Below are positions 53,795 to 64,000 of a stretch of 64,000 nucleotides of DNA, in pieces. The DNA is from Botryotinia globosa (lineage: Eukaryota > Ascomycota > Leotiomycetes > Helotiales > Sclerotiniaceae). The notes below the pieces were generated by a model, which saw nothing but the letters and a program-made list of their open reading frames with translations, made no database searches and had not been told where the DNA came from. The stretch is taken from NCBI GenBank assembly GCA_014898425.1, contig RCSZ01000009.1, positions 1,178,001-1,242,000 on the forward strand. The letters are read 5' to 3'. Each line of letters starts with the position of its first letter. Within the stretch, counting starts at the first letter, position 1. A program made the translations under genes and the position numbers.

Positions 53795-55386
53795 ATGGCT
53801 GCATCGCAAGATATTGCCAAGCGGGACTTATCTTCGATGGGGGCCGGGGGAGAGAAGGATGGGAAGAATAATGTGGCGAAAGAGTTGAGAGATGTGGATG
53901 GAGATGGAGATTCAGATGCTGAGTCGATGGATACCAAAGCGGGGTCTATTTGGACGATTTTGGGTTCTGTAAGTTGTATATCTCATCTGTAGGGTAGTAG
54001 TTGAGATGAGTGTATTTAATTGATGGTCGTAGGCAATGGCAAATTATTCAGATGGGTATCAACAGGGCTTGGTAAGTTTCTTTTCTTTCTCTCTTTCTTT
54101 CTCTTTGGTATCACCACCACGTAAAACTGCATAGCTAACACAGACAGGCATCCAGCACAAACGTCGTATTCAACCACCTCCTCGGCCCCAAAATCTACAC
54201 CTCCACAATCCAAACCCGCATTTCCAATGCCCTCCTTATCGGTTCTGTCATCGGAATCCTCATTCTCGGCTACACCTCTGACAAGTTTTCCCGCAAGGGC
54301 GGCATGCTCTTCACATCCGCTCTGGTGATCATCGGATCTCTCCTCTCTACGCTCGCGTTCCAAGTGCATCCCTCCGCGCACATGTTCTGGTTCCTCACCA
54401 TCGCCCGCGGCATCGCCGGCGTCGGCGTCGGAGGCGAATATCCCACCTCCGCTGCCGCCGCCCTCGAAGGTTCCGCCGATTCGTTCGATGCGAAGAGAGG
54501 TCCCATCCAAGTCTTCATCTCGACTCTGATGGCCACAACCGGCTCCCCCACCTGCACCCTCGTCTATCTCCTCGCGCTGCTCGCCTCGCACAATAATCTC
54601 ACCGTCGCGTTCCACGCCATCTACAGCATAAGTACCCTCCTCCCCCTCCTCGTCATGCTCGTCCGTCTGCGCATGACAGACGGGAAACTCTTCCAAAAAT
54701 CCAATATCCGCACCCGCTCCATCCCCTGGCATTTTGTGCTTCGCACCTACGGGCTCCGCTGTCTGGGCACCAGCACCGCCTTCTTCCTCTACGACTTTGT
54801 CAATTTCCCCAACAGCATCATGAGCGCCGCCATCATCAACGGTCTGGTGCCCGGGAAAAACATCCGCACCGTCGCCATCTGGCAATTCATCCTCGCCATC
54901 TTCCCCATTCCCGGCGTGCTGCTGGGCATGTGGCTCGTGAACCGCATCGGGCGCAAGTGGACGGGGACGCTCGGCTTCGGGGGCTACATCATCTTGGGAT
55001 TTATCATCGGCGGCTGCTATGGGAAGCTGACCACGCCGGAAAATCTCCCCGCGTTCATCGTGCTGTATGGACTCTTTGCGAGTCTGGGCCACATGGGACC
55101 CGGTGCGACGATTGGGTTGATGAGCGTGGAGAGTTTCCCGACTGCGATTAGGGGGCTGGGCTATGGAGTGAGTGCGGGGTTTGGAAAGGCGGGCGCGGCG
55201 GTGGGGACGCAGGTTTTTACGCCGATTCAGGAGGCGGCGGGGAAGAGTAGTACGTTCTTTGTGGCGGGGGGTGTGGGGGTGTTGGGGGTGATTGTTTATT
55301 GGTTTTTGCCCGAGGGCAAGGGAGTCGATTTGAGGGAGATGGATGAGGAGTTTGAGAGGGGATTGAAGGAGCAAGTGAGAGATTAG
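53795..55386 (+). CDS. git1: MFS transporter, Git1/glycerophosphodiester or phosphate type
   Basis: Twelve-helix-type major facilitator resembling fungal Git1 (glycerophosphoinositol permease) and organophosphate/phosphate symporters, so probably a plasma-membrane proton symporter. Exons are 53795-53968, 54033-54071 and 54148-55386, giving 483 residues. The first helix begins SIWTILGSAMANYSDGYQQG across both introns. The MFS loop-2/3 motif reads GYTSDKFSRKGGM. The ARGIAGVGVGGEYPTSAAAALE stretch is typical of phosphate/sugar-type MFS proteins. A SIPWHFVLRTYGLRCLGTS loop follows helix 6. The later half contains NRIGRKWTG and GPGATIGLMSVESFPTAIRG. The long coding exon is GC-rich, unlike its AT-rich neighbours. 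Exact substrate is inferred from similarity only. Confidence 0.75.
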
Positions 55387-58300
55387 TAGATGGGTTGTGG
55401 TTGGGGTAGAGAACGCTTGAGTGCTAGGGATTGTATGGCTGCATAAACACGGTTGATGGTATAATGTTATCTGACGGTCTATTATGATGTAATTATCTCA
55501 CCACAACATATCTATTGTCTTGATACTGCCTCTCAAAGATAACATTCGTCGTTTGAAATATATATATCACTACTCAAACCAATGATTCATAAATGAATGT
55601 AGCAAGTATGTAGCAAGTATGATTCCAGCAGTTTATGTAAATTTCCAAGATGAATAAAAGAATCTTCCATTACATTCATTTCCACATATATATTGCAATC
55701 TCAATTCTTCTCCTCATCTCTACTAACGAAGAAATGACAAAAGGCGAGCTCCAAGTACGAAAATCAAGTTCAAAAAATCGAGGAGGAAAAAGAAAACCAC
55801 AAGAAGATCAGTCTGAAATATAAAAGAGAAGAAAAAAAGTCAAGACTTAATGGGGCAGAACAAAAGAATCTCGAAGAATTTAATCCCAGTTTCTTTCAAA
55901 GTGTTTAGAAAAACTAGCCAATATCATTAAAAGCACCATTCCTATCTTTTCACCATGAACCCCGAATACCCAACCAATCACAAGGTACAACTGAATGATG
56001 ACTACTTCTCAACTCCTCAACTGAATACATGCTAGAACTCCAAACAACCAATCCAGAAGTAACAGACTATCTCTCCTCAAATTTTGAGTAAAGAGGGAAA
56101 GAGGGAAACCCCCAGTTTTCTCACTAGATTCAATAAATCAAGAGATGTAAATTTCTCCACGAGAGAACAGGTTGATATGACATCAAGCGAGAAGAAGGGG
56201 AACATTCTCAAATACAAAGATGTCTATAAGCAGTACTAATTTGGAATATCATAGTGCTGGAACTTGTACGAATTACCACGACTTAAATGGCGACGTAGTC
56301 ATCTGCGGCTCTTCGGCATTCGAACAAACCGACGGCGTGAAATTTATCATCCGTGCCCGAAAGCACCACCACGACCGTTTTGATGCTCATAAGCCACGAC
56401 GCCCACGACCATAACATACAATACTACATTTCAAGGCTCTGCATGCGAGGGCGTCGCGCCGAACTTGAGTGAAAAATCCATCACCTCCGCCTGTGGGTTG
56501 GAAACGGACCGTCTCCCTCCCCGATTGGGGCACGCCTAACAGCGAATCTTATCCATAGCGGAGTGCGGAAAGGGCTTTCTAGATACTTTGTGCGGATGCT
56601 GTAGCGTCATTACAGATTGGAAATGTACGAAATCGGAGGACTTCGGTCTGTATATTCATGTGTGATTTGACACCGCTGTCGAGTAAGTCTTTTTTCTTTT
56701 CCCTTTGCTGTTATACTCTATAGCCAATCATCCTGCAGATACTAAAGCTGGGATATTAAAGATGCCTTGCATTCGACCAATGGAGGTACAGAGGATTGGA
56801 ATATATTCGTGAAGCGCGTGGACAAATCAATCCCCTTGAGGGCGACTTCGAAGGCGCTGCCGAGAGAGTAGAGGCAATTATTGAGGGGACTGCCGCTGCT
56901 TTGAGAGGCAACTGATTCGTAATAATGAAAAATAGAATAAGTACACCGAGAAACAAAGTATACACTCGATGACTTTAAAGGAAGGGGTTCACAGGAGCTT
57001 GAATATTTTTTTGTTTGAAAATGTGAAGATTTAAGATGGTACACGCGTGTTACATACTGATCGATGATTAGCGATAGCATATTAATAATATGTCGATGTA
57101 CAGGACAATGGGTCTATATGCTCTATGTCTTTCTTATATCCGTTATCAACAGCAAACAACCTTCTTCATCTTCGAATACTATAATGCTTCGAAGTAAAGA
57201 GTGAGGAAATCGTAGAAGATATCTTTCTAAAGCACCTACTAGCACTCAACATCTAGGAAGAAGAATTTGTTCAAAAGGGGGGAGGGGAAGGACAGGAACA
57301 AATCAATGGTCCCATTGTAACATTATACCTAAGAATAGCATCGCCACACAAGATCTTGTAATGGTGAGACGTAGTAAAAAGTGAATGAATATTTGAATAA
57401 CATACACAATGAGATCATATGAACAAAAAGCCAAGCCAGCATCAACCCTTTTCTGAGGATGAGCCAAATGCAATCAGCCTTTTGATTCTCAGGGCTTGGT
57501 CACAAAGATACACGAGATGAAGTTCTGTATAACGTGTGGCGTGGTGAGGGGTGAGATTGCAAGGTATTTATCTCTTCGTCTCGACATGTGCGGTGGAACT
57601 TGATGGAAGACATAGGGAAGTAGCATTCAAGAGAAAGATACAGATTGTGTTATGATCTGATGAAATCTCACAGCGTAGGCAAGGCAGGCATTTCAGAGAT
57701 GGAGAAAAGAGGTGAGCAGTGGAGTAAGCCATTCATTCACTCAGTAACGGCTCGGATCAACTCTAAGAATTGGAGCACTTGATCCAAATGAAAGACAATC
57801 AAAGAAGGGTTATGATGAGTATCAATTACAATAACAAATAAACACAAACATAAGGTTGTAGATAAAACTCTGAGCTGATATTTCGTACAAGCCTTGTACC
57901 ATTGTGGCGTGACACCAAACTCAAAGGTAGGTAGGTACTCGGCTACTTTTTGAAATATTCATGGAATAATCAATGAGTTTGTACAACAATAAGACCACTC
58001 ATATTCAAGCAAACCATGGCAGCTGGCTTGCTTATGGGCGTACGGTAAGAAGCTCCTTGGCGACACCTTAACACTAGTAACCCTTACTTGCACATGCGTG
58101 ATGAAGCTCGTGTTAATTCATGAGATCTCGTGGGGTTGAAACTCCGTTTCTGGCTGAAGCTTTTGAACCATCACAGGAAATTCCACTCTCAAAGATTTTT
58201 GTGACTCGATATTTTCGGTCAGAGATATTCGGAGTATTCCACAGTTCAAGTACTCTCTCTTATCTCGGCCAGATATTCCCCCAAGGCTGGTTGGTAGAGC

Positions 58301-58980
58301 GGCTCAAAGAATCCCAAAATGGAAGGACCCCCGGCCGTTTTAAATCATTCAGTTCGGAGTGGATGGTTAGGGAGCGGATGTAAGGCAAATGGATGAATGA
58401 ATGAATGGCATGTTAATAGCTTTAGTTTCAAGTGAATCGAACCACTAAAGTTTAGCTCACCTGTTTCAGGGGAATTGCTCATGCGTAAGAGGCGTAGAAT
58501 GTTTTTTTTTTGTTTTTTTTTTCAAGTATAGAATTCTCCAGTGTCTTGAAACTAGTCCTTTTGTACTGTAGAAGATCCCGTTTGTTAAGGTTAATGGTTC
58601 ATTATTGATGATCCGTAGTGGATATTGTTTGAAATTTGATCGTCCCTCGATAGAGCATGTAGTATTCGCATGTAGGGTATGGATTCGTATGTGTCTGCAG
58701 ATATATCTGGTTGGATGTTATAATTCGGGAGAATACACCGAGGACATGATGCGCCAAGGAGGCAGAGCTACCTTTCACACGTTTCAGCTATCGATTTGAT
58801 AGATGAATTGAACCGGTCCAAATTTTAACGTCTCTTGGAAGTGAAGATGATGGATGGATGCGATGTGTGAGTGGATGAAAGAATGGATGGAGGATTGAAT
58901 GAAAGAATGGATGGATGGACGTCTAAGTTGTACCACGCAGCTTTACCTAGCATGCCGGTTGAATCTTCATGTTCGAGGGT

Positions 58981-59024
58981 CTCTTGAGTCTTTAGGTCTC
59001 CCAAAGCTTCCCAAGACTCAAGAG
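58981..59024. repeat. 12-bp inverted repeat with 20-nt spacer
   Basis: CTCTTGAGTCTT at 58981-58992 is the exact reverse complement of AAGACTCAAGAG at 59013-59024. Outside the arms, GAGG and CCTC can extend pairing after an internal bulge. Transcription and function are unknown. Confidence 0.75.
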
Positions 59025-60125
59025 AGACTCCTCAATGATGAGAATGGATCTGGCGTAGGTTTTCAATGTTTAAGATCGTGTAGATGAAATGTGATTATGT
59101 GAAGTTTTAACAAGCCTTGGATCAACCAACCGGATCCACTGATACACTGATACACTGATACAGTTACCCACCTCACCTTACCTAGCTAGGCCCCCGGTAG
59201 AAATCCAATGATTTTCGAACCCCAAGAGCCCCACGCGATACTTGTCAATTATAGATATCGACCGAACCAGACCCAATGGAGCAAGGCCATGCTATCTCTC
59301 TCATCATGTCATGGACAGTAGAAGTAGAAGGGGAGATTGAATACCTTGGCGAGCGATCCATCAAAGCTTCTTTGACTTTGGGAACTCATAATCCGAATGA
59401 ATATTGATGCTACAGACAAAGGACACAGAGTGAAAACTTAAAAGCCATGGCACGTGGGGGACCCGGAGCACCAATGAGAACCAATCACAGGGGATACCAA
59501 CCGTCGGATCTTCTTATCTCGTGCTAACCGAATCAGGAAACTACCTTGATTAAACCCTGCGATCAATACATGCAGGTGCTCTTTGATAGGTCAAGACAGG
59601 ATCATTTAACCCCTGTCTATCTTTTATCTTTTTATACTCCGGAGTTGCCTAGGTAGCTATGTATGTGTGTAATATGTATGAAGAAGGATAGGTGGAAAGG
59701 AATGAGCCAAGAAATCCGTCTTTTTGTTTCTTCTCTTGTGAATGTGAATGTGAATGTGAGATAGTCATGATGACTGATGGAACAAAGTAAGAAGAGATAT
59801 CAAGTAATATCAATACTCATACCATCACCAACAACAACAACTCATCATTTCATCCAAAGACAAGAAGAAATAATATCCGGAATTTCGTATATTAAGTTTC
59901 AACAAACACCTGCACTCCTCAATATCGGAATCACCATCCATATATAGAAATGGGCCAACTGAATGGGGAAAGCTACCGATATCTGCTCCCATCTGCCTTT
60001 ACCTTTGCACATGTTACTCAGGCCCAAAGGGGGTAAGGAGAAAAGGTTTACATGGATTAAAGATTAAAGATTAGATACCTCAAACGAATAGATCAATCAT
60101 TAGTCCTGGTGGTGACTCTCTAGAT

Positions 60126-60211
60126 ATATAAAAATACAAATATATAAAAATAATAAAAATAATAATAATAATAAAAATAATAATAATAAAAATAATAATA
60201 AAAATAATAAA

Positions 60212-60252
<41 letters not shown>

Positions 60253-60318
60253 TAATAATAATAATAAAAATAATAAAAATAATAAAAATAATAAAAATAA
60301 TAATAATAATAAAATAAA
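60126..60318. repeat. AT-only microsatellite (AAT/AAAAT)n
   Basis: About 190 bp of AATAAT and AAAATAAT units on the plus strand, interrupted by occasional extra A. It gives a spurious Ile/Phe-rich frame on the minus strand. Confidence 0.9.
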
Positions 60319-60751
60319 TGACCATCTATCTAGCTACGAGTAATAATAAAAAAGAAATAAAAAAGACGAATCAGGTCGTTATTTTAAATCGCAAGCATCG
60401 ACTTATCTTTTTCCTTTCCCTTTCTTTCTTTTAGTAGAATCGAATCCTAATAATCCTTTCTTCTTCTGACCTAGTACAATAAGTAGTCAAATAACGGGGT
60501 TCGGGTTCGGGTTCCTTGTCATGATACACCTCCACATCTTCTTCTAATAAGTTCCAACTTCTAATCTGCACGTACAGGCTCCAGCTTCGGATAAGGTTGG
60601 ATGTAAGCATGGCATGACATGGGGTCGGATACTAGTAGCTTGCCAGACAATGATAGCTTTATTACTTTATTACTTTATTGCTTTATTATTCTGCTTGTAA
60701 ATTGCTGCTTTCTTTGATTTGATTGCCATCCATAAAACTAATTAATTCCAT

Positions 60752-60782
60752 CTCCTCCTCCTCCTCCTCCTCCTCCTCCTCC

Positions 60783-60808
<26 letters not shown>
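60752..60808. repeat. (TCC)n trinucleotide microsatellite
   Basis: Nineteen or so uninterrupted CTC/TCC units, about 650 bp upstream of the ammonium transporter start. It gives a spurious poly-Glu frame on the minus strand. Confidence 0.9.
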
Positions 60809-60814
<6 letters not shown>

Positions 60815-61138
60815 TTCCTTTTTTCCGTTGTTGTACTTCCCCCCAGTGGTGTCGAAAGGAACCAACGAAAGAATCACAAAAAGGTAACGTGAGTTTGGTC
60901 AGCGATTCATCAAGATCACTCCTCACTCATTTTGTCCTACACCTATCTATCTATCTTCACTCTCAACTCTCACCCCTCACATTCACTTCACACTCAAAGC
61001 TTCCCTCATCACCTTGAAACGAAACGAAACGAAATTCACCAACAAGGTTCCCTCCCACACAAGCCTCTCTCACCTTTCCAGGTTACAATTATTCACAATA
61101 ATCTCCTTTATATAATTAATTCTTTCCGACTTCGCCCG

Positions 61139-61144
61139 TTATCT
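61139..61144 (-). promoter_or_regulatory. AreA-type HGATAR site upstream of the ammonium transporter
   Basis: TTATCT (AGATAA on the minus strand) lies 290 bp before the start codon. Further copies are at 60403-60408, 59624-59629 and 59514-59519. AreA/NIT2 GATA factors activate ammonium transporters under nitrogen limitation in fungi. Site use here is inference, and the motif is common by chance. Confidence 0.35.
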
Positions 61145-61433
61145 TTCCATCCAATCCATTGAATACTCACAGCCCTACCTATTCATAGCCTAGTGCCTTA
61201 TCCGACTTCGGCCATCGTGATATAATCCTCTTTAGTATCTGCATACACCCTTCCTCTTCTTCCTCTCACCTCAACAACCTTTGCGATCTGTGAGCTTGCT
61301 TCTTTGCGAGCTACGACAACCAATCCTTCTCTTCTTGGATGATCTATTAGTCAGTTCTGAAGACAGCTACACTACACCTCACTTGCTCAAGTAGAGTTAA
61401 CAAAATTTTGGACAGAGGTCAAGTCTATTCAAG

Positions 61434-63206
61434 ATGGTTGTTGAATACAATGGTACAAATGCCGCGGGGGGCGATTCATTGACTGAGGATCTCAACATCT
61501 TCTATGATGTAAGTCTTTGTACACAAAACTCCTCAGATGAAACCTCTGAACTAACCAAGTGTAACAGGCTGGTGACATTGCTTGGATGATCACTTCCACT
61601 GCTTTGGTCTTGCTCATGATTCCTGGTGTCGGGTACGTACTTCCAAAAGATGCATGGCGGTACCACGGAGACTAATCTTTTCATCTTCACAGTTTCTTCT
61701 ATTCCGGTCTTGCTCGTAGAAAGTCTGCTTTGTCATTGATTTGGCTTTCAATCATGGCGACCGCAGTAGTTTCTTTCCAATGGTTCTTCTGGGGTTACTC
61801 TCTCGCTTTCTCTCACAGCGCGGGCAAATATATTGGTGATTTGGAGAATAGTGAGTACAACTTCTTCACAACTTCTTCCAGAACATGGTACAACAGTAAA
61901 GACTAACCACTCGATTCGAATAGTCGGCTTCCGAAATGTCCTGGGAGCACCATCTGTTGGTTCCACCAAAATCCCCGATCTCATGTTCGCCGTCTACCAG
62001 GGTATGTTCGCCGCCATCACTGTAGCTCTCGCAGTGGGTGCCGTCGCCGAACGTGGTCGCATGCTTCCCACCATTGTTTTCATGTTCGTTTGGTCAACCA
62101 TCATCTACGATCCAATCGCTTGCTGGACCTGGAACGCCTCTGGATGGGTGTTCAAGATGGGTGGTCTCGACTTTGCTGGTGGAACTCCCGTGCATATTTC
62201 TTCGGGTTGTGCAGCTCTCGCATACAGTATCATGTTGGGCAAACGTCGTGGACATGGTACTCACGAATTGAATTACCGCCCACATAACGTCACACACATT
62301 GTTATTGGAACCGTTTTCCTATGGGTTGGATGGTTTGGTTTCAATGCTGGGTATGTTTGATCCAAATCTTTTTGCTACTCACCTCTTGTGTGATGAACCA
62401 CGCAACTTTGCTTGAGGTTTCATTGCACATGACTTGAAGGACAATCAACTTTTCAAGACAAAGAACTAACACTTGTAATCTTCAGTTCCGCTCTTGCAGC
62501 TAACATGCGTGCTGTTATGGCCGCAGTCGTTACCAACTTGGCTGCCTGTGTTGGTGGTATCACATGGTGTGTCCTCGATTACCGTCTTGAGCGCAAATGG
62601 TCCACCGTCGGTTTCTGCTCTGGTGTTATTGCTGGTCTCGTCGCCATCACTCCAGGATCTGGTTTCGTTCCTGCTTGGGCTTCCATCATCTATGGTGTTG
62701 TCGGAGCTGCTGGTGCTAATTATGCTACCAAGCTCAAGTTCGTCCTCGGTGTCGATGATGCTCTCGATATCTTCGCTGAACACGCCGTTGGTGGAGTCAT
62801 CGGAAACATTCTCACTGCTTTCTTCGCCGCTGATTACATAGCTCATCTTGATGGTTTCACCGAGATTCCAGGTGGATGGCTTAACCGAAACTGGGTCCAA
62901 CTCGGATACCAACTTGCTGATTCTGTTTCCGGTGGTGTTTACTCCTTTGTCGGAACATGCATTATTCTCTTCATCATGAACCTCATCCCAGGTCTCTCCC
63001 TCCGCGCCACCGAAGAAGCCGAAATCCTCGGTATCGATGATGCTGAGATTGGTGAGTTCGCTTACGATTACGTTGAGCTTACTCGTGAGGTCTTGAACGA
63101 TACATCCGAGACTGGAAGCAGATACTCTGGACGCGATACCGCTACCACTCCTTCTCCTCATCACGAGAAGGAAGCCAGACATTCCGCTCAAGACATGGAA
63201 GCTTAA
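61434..63206 (+). CDS. mep: Ammonium transporter, MEP/AMT family
   Basis: Plasma-membrane ammonium permease, typically induced under nitrogen limitation. Exons are 61434-61508, 61568-61632, 61693-61850, 61924-62350 and 62486-63206, giving 481 residues. All four joins keep phase. Family signatures are GDIAWMITSTALVLLMIPGVGFFYSGLARRKSAL, the AMT motif DPIACWTWNASGWVFKMGGLDFAGGTPVHISSG, WVGWFGFNAGSALAAN, and the C-terminal-half LDDALDIF-like GVDDALDIFAEHAVGG. These include the pore-lining His of HISSG and of AEHAVGG. The cytosolic C-terminal tail is short, with Ser/Thr and a basic end (EKEARHS). Codon use favours C-ending codons, consistent with high expression. Confidence 0.95.
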
Positions 63207-64000
63207 ATGATCAACTTTGATAATCAGCTTCATTCTTTAGCCTTCTTTGTCTTTCGCCTTTTTAGATGCACAGCGACTTCGCATAGATATGGTCTTGATC
63301 AATCATGATTAATGATCCGTAATTTTATTTTCCTTTCTGTTTGCCTACTTCTTCGCCATGATATCAAATTCAATGTTTATTTTTTTTTCCAACCAAGAAA
63401 GCTAGCAACTCACTCGAGATACCACAATTTTTCTTTCCCTTCAATGTTTTTTCTTTGATGTATGAAACTGAGGTTTACTTACGGCATACATCTGTACAGT
63501 AACTATACATGCAACTTCTGCGTGTAGTTTCTGACTTTTTGTATTTATTGACCATTGAGCGGATGGTGAAAAAGTTGGTTACGGGAGGGAGGAGTGAGGC
63601 TTTTTTTTTCTTGCGTGGTGTTCCTTTTTCAATCTCGATTCGGAATCTGATTTGCATGTACCGTAGCAGACAATGATGAGGAAATTGGGATCAAATGATA
63701 TTAAATGATTTTAATGAATTTTTTGAAAGCATGTGAGTGTGTGAATATGTGAATTTTATGTGGAAATTGAATGGGTGATCCATTTTCGAGAATGATGGTC
63801 AGGATAGATGGTGGAAGCGAGAGATAATACGAGGAGGAATAATGATGAATGAATGGATTTCGACTACACAACACATGAGAAAACGAATACTCGGAACACA
63901 ACAAAATCACTTGGTCTCCTCATACTTACACCTGTGTATTTATATATGCATTTAATGAAGAATGATCACGGTAATTTTAGACCCTAGACAATGGATGTTG
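63207..64000. other. Flank downstream of the ammonium transporter
   Basis: AT-rich with T runs (T8-T9 near 63378-63385 and 63601-63609) and no open frame of merit. It probably holds the transporter 3' UTR. Confidence 0.5.

Larger units (their letters stand above)
55387..61433. other. 6-kb gene-poor region before the ammonium transporter
   Basis: No open frame of convincing length or composition. Frames at 56220-56414, 56742-57080, 58120-58383 and 58605-58799 show no recognisable domain. A GC-richer island at about 56430-56600 stands out from the surrounding AT-rich DNA, but I recognise no RNA family. A stem of 12 bp is at 58981-59024. Microsatellites are at 60126-60318 and 60752-60808. It could hold long leaders or non-coding transcripts; nothing is proven. 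Confidence 0.5.

Noticed and set aside
54016..55374. 452-codon open frame antisense to the MFS transporter
   Set aside because: It is a side effect of GC-rich codons in the opposite-strand transporter. It is rich in Arg, Glu, His, Gly and Asp without domain structure, while the plus strand reads as a complete transporter.
60080..60325. Ile/Phe-rich 81-codon frame
   Set aside because: It is produced by the AAT microsatellite.
60686..60877. Poly-Glu frame
   Set aside because: It is produced by the TCC microsatellite.
1..64000. CRISPR array
   Set aside because: All tandem repeats are short, contiguous microsatellites without unique spacers, and the genome is eukaryotic.

Overview
The window looks like nuclear DNA of a filamentous ascomycete. 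Genes carry short spliceosomal introns (about 45-170 bp) with GTRNGT donors and YAG acceptors. The proteins are typical Pezizomycotina types: a HET-domain protein, a Ssk2-type MAPKKK with a long disordered N-terminus, a filamentous-fungal Sld3 and an intron-bearing tRNA. AT-rich intergenic DNA, the short-intron style and protein resemblance suggest a leotiomycete of the Sclerotiniaceae (Botrytis/Sclerotinia type). That placement is inference only. All exon boundaries were worked out by reading frame and family similarity, without transcripts.

Layout. 1.1-8.3 kb: nup84 (-), cmc4 (-, built from 10 codons, a 13-nt microexon and a final exon), a SUMO gene (+) and a 200-residue disordered/basic protein (-). 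9.1-11.6 kb: a mitochondrial-type fusion of succinyl-CoA synthetase alpha and beta halves whose ATP-grasp part looks degenerate. 14.1-15.9 kb: a broken HET-domain gene. 21-26.4 kb: a single-pass surface protein, the histone-fold polymerase epsilon subunit Dpb4, and an orphan membrane protein with three 38-residue repeats. 27.3-31 kb: a 1157-residue coiled-coil protein. 33.5-34.4 kb: a conserved hypothetical protein. 34.5-37.1 kb: a strongly pyrimidine-biased, repeat-rich stretch holding a tRNA-Met(CAT) with an intron. 37.5-42.9 kb: a 57-codon hydrophobic ORF, S-adenosylmethionine synthetase, the GTPase Gpn3 and a probable Apq12-like membrane protein. 43.9-52.5 kb: sld3 and the HOG-pathway MAPKKK transcribed divergently from a repeat-rich promoter region. 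53.8-55.4 kb: a GC-rich Git1-like MFS transporter. 55.4-61.4 kb: a 6-kb gene-poor stretch. 61.4-63.2 kb: a MEP/AMT ammonium transporter.

The genes are mostly unrelated housekeeping functions (nuclear pore, replication initiation, SUMO, one-carbon metabolism, RNA polymerase assembly, nutrient uptake) and not a biosynthetic cluster. No convincing transposon, CRISPR array or virus was seen. The most unusual items are the succinyl-CoA synthetase fusion with its 8-nt microexon and GC-AG intron, the tandem CDK-site array in Sld3, the GC-rich transporter, and an intergenic palindrome (ACCTAGGT) present far more often than chance predicts.
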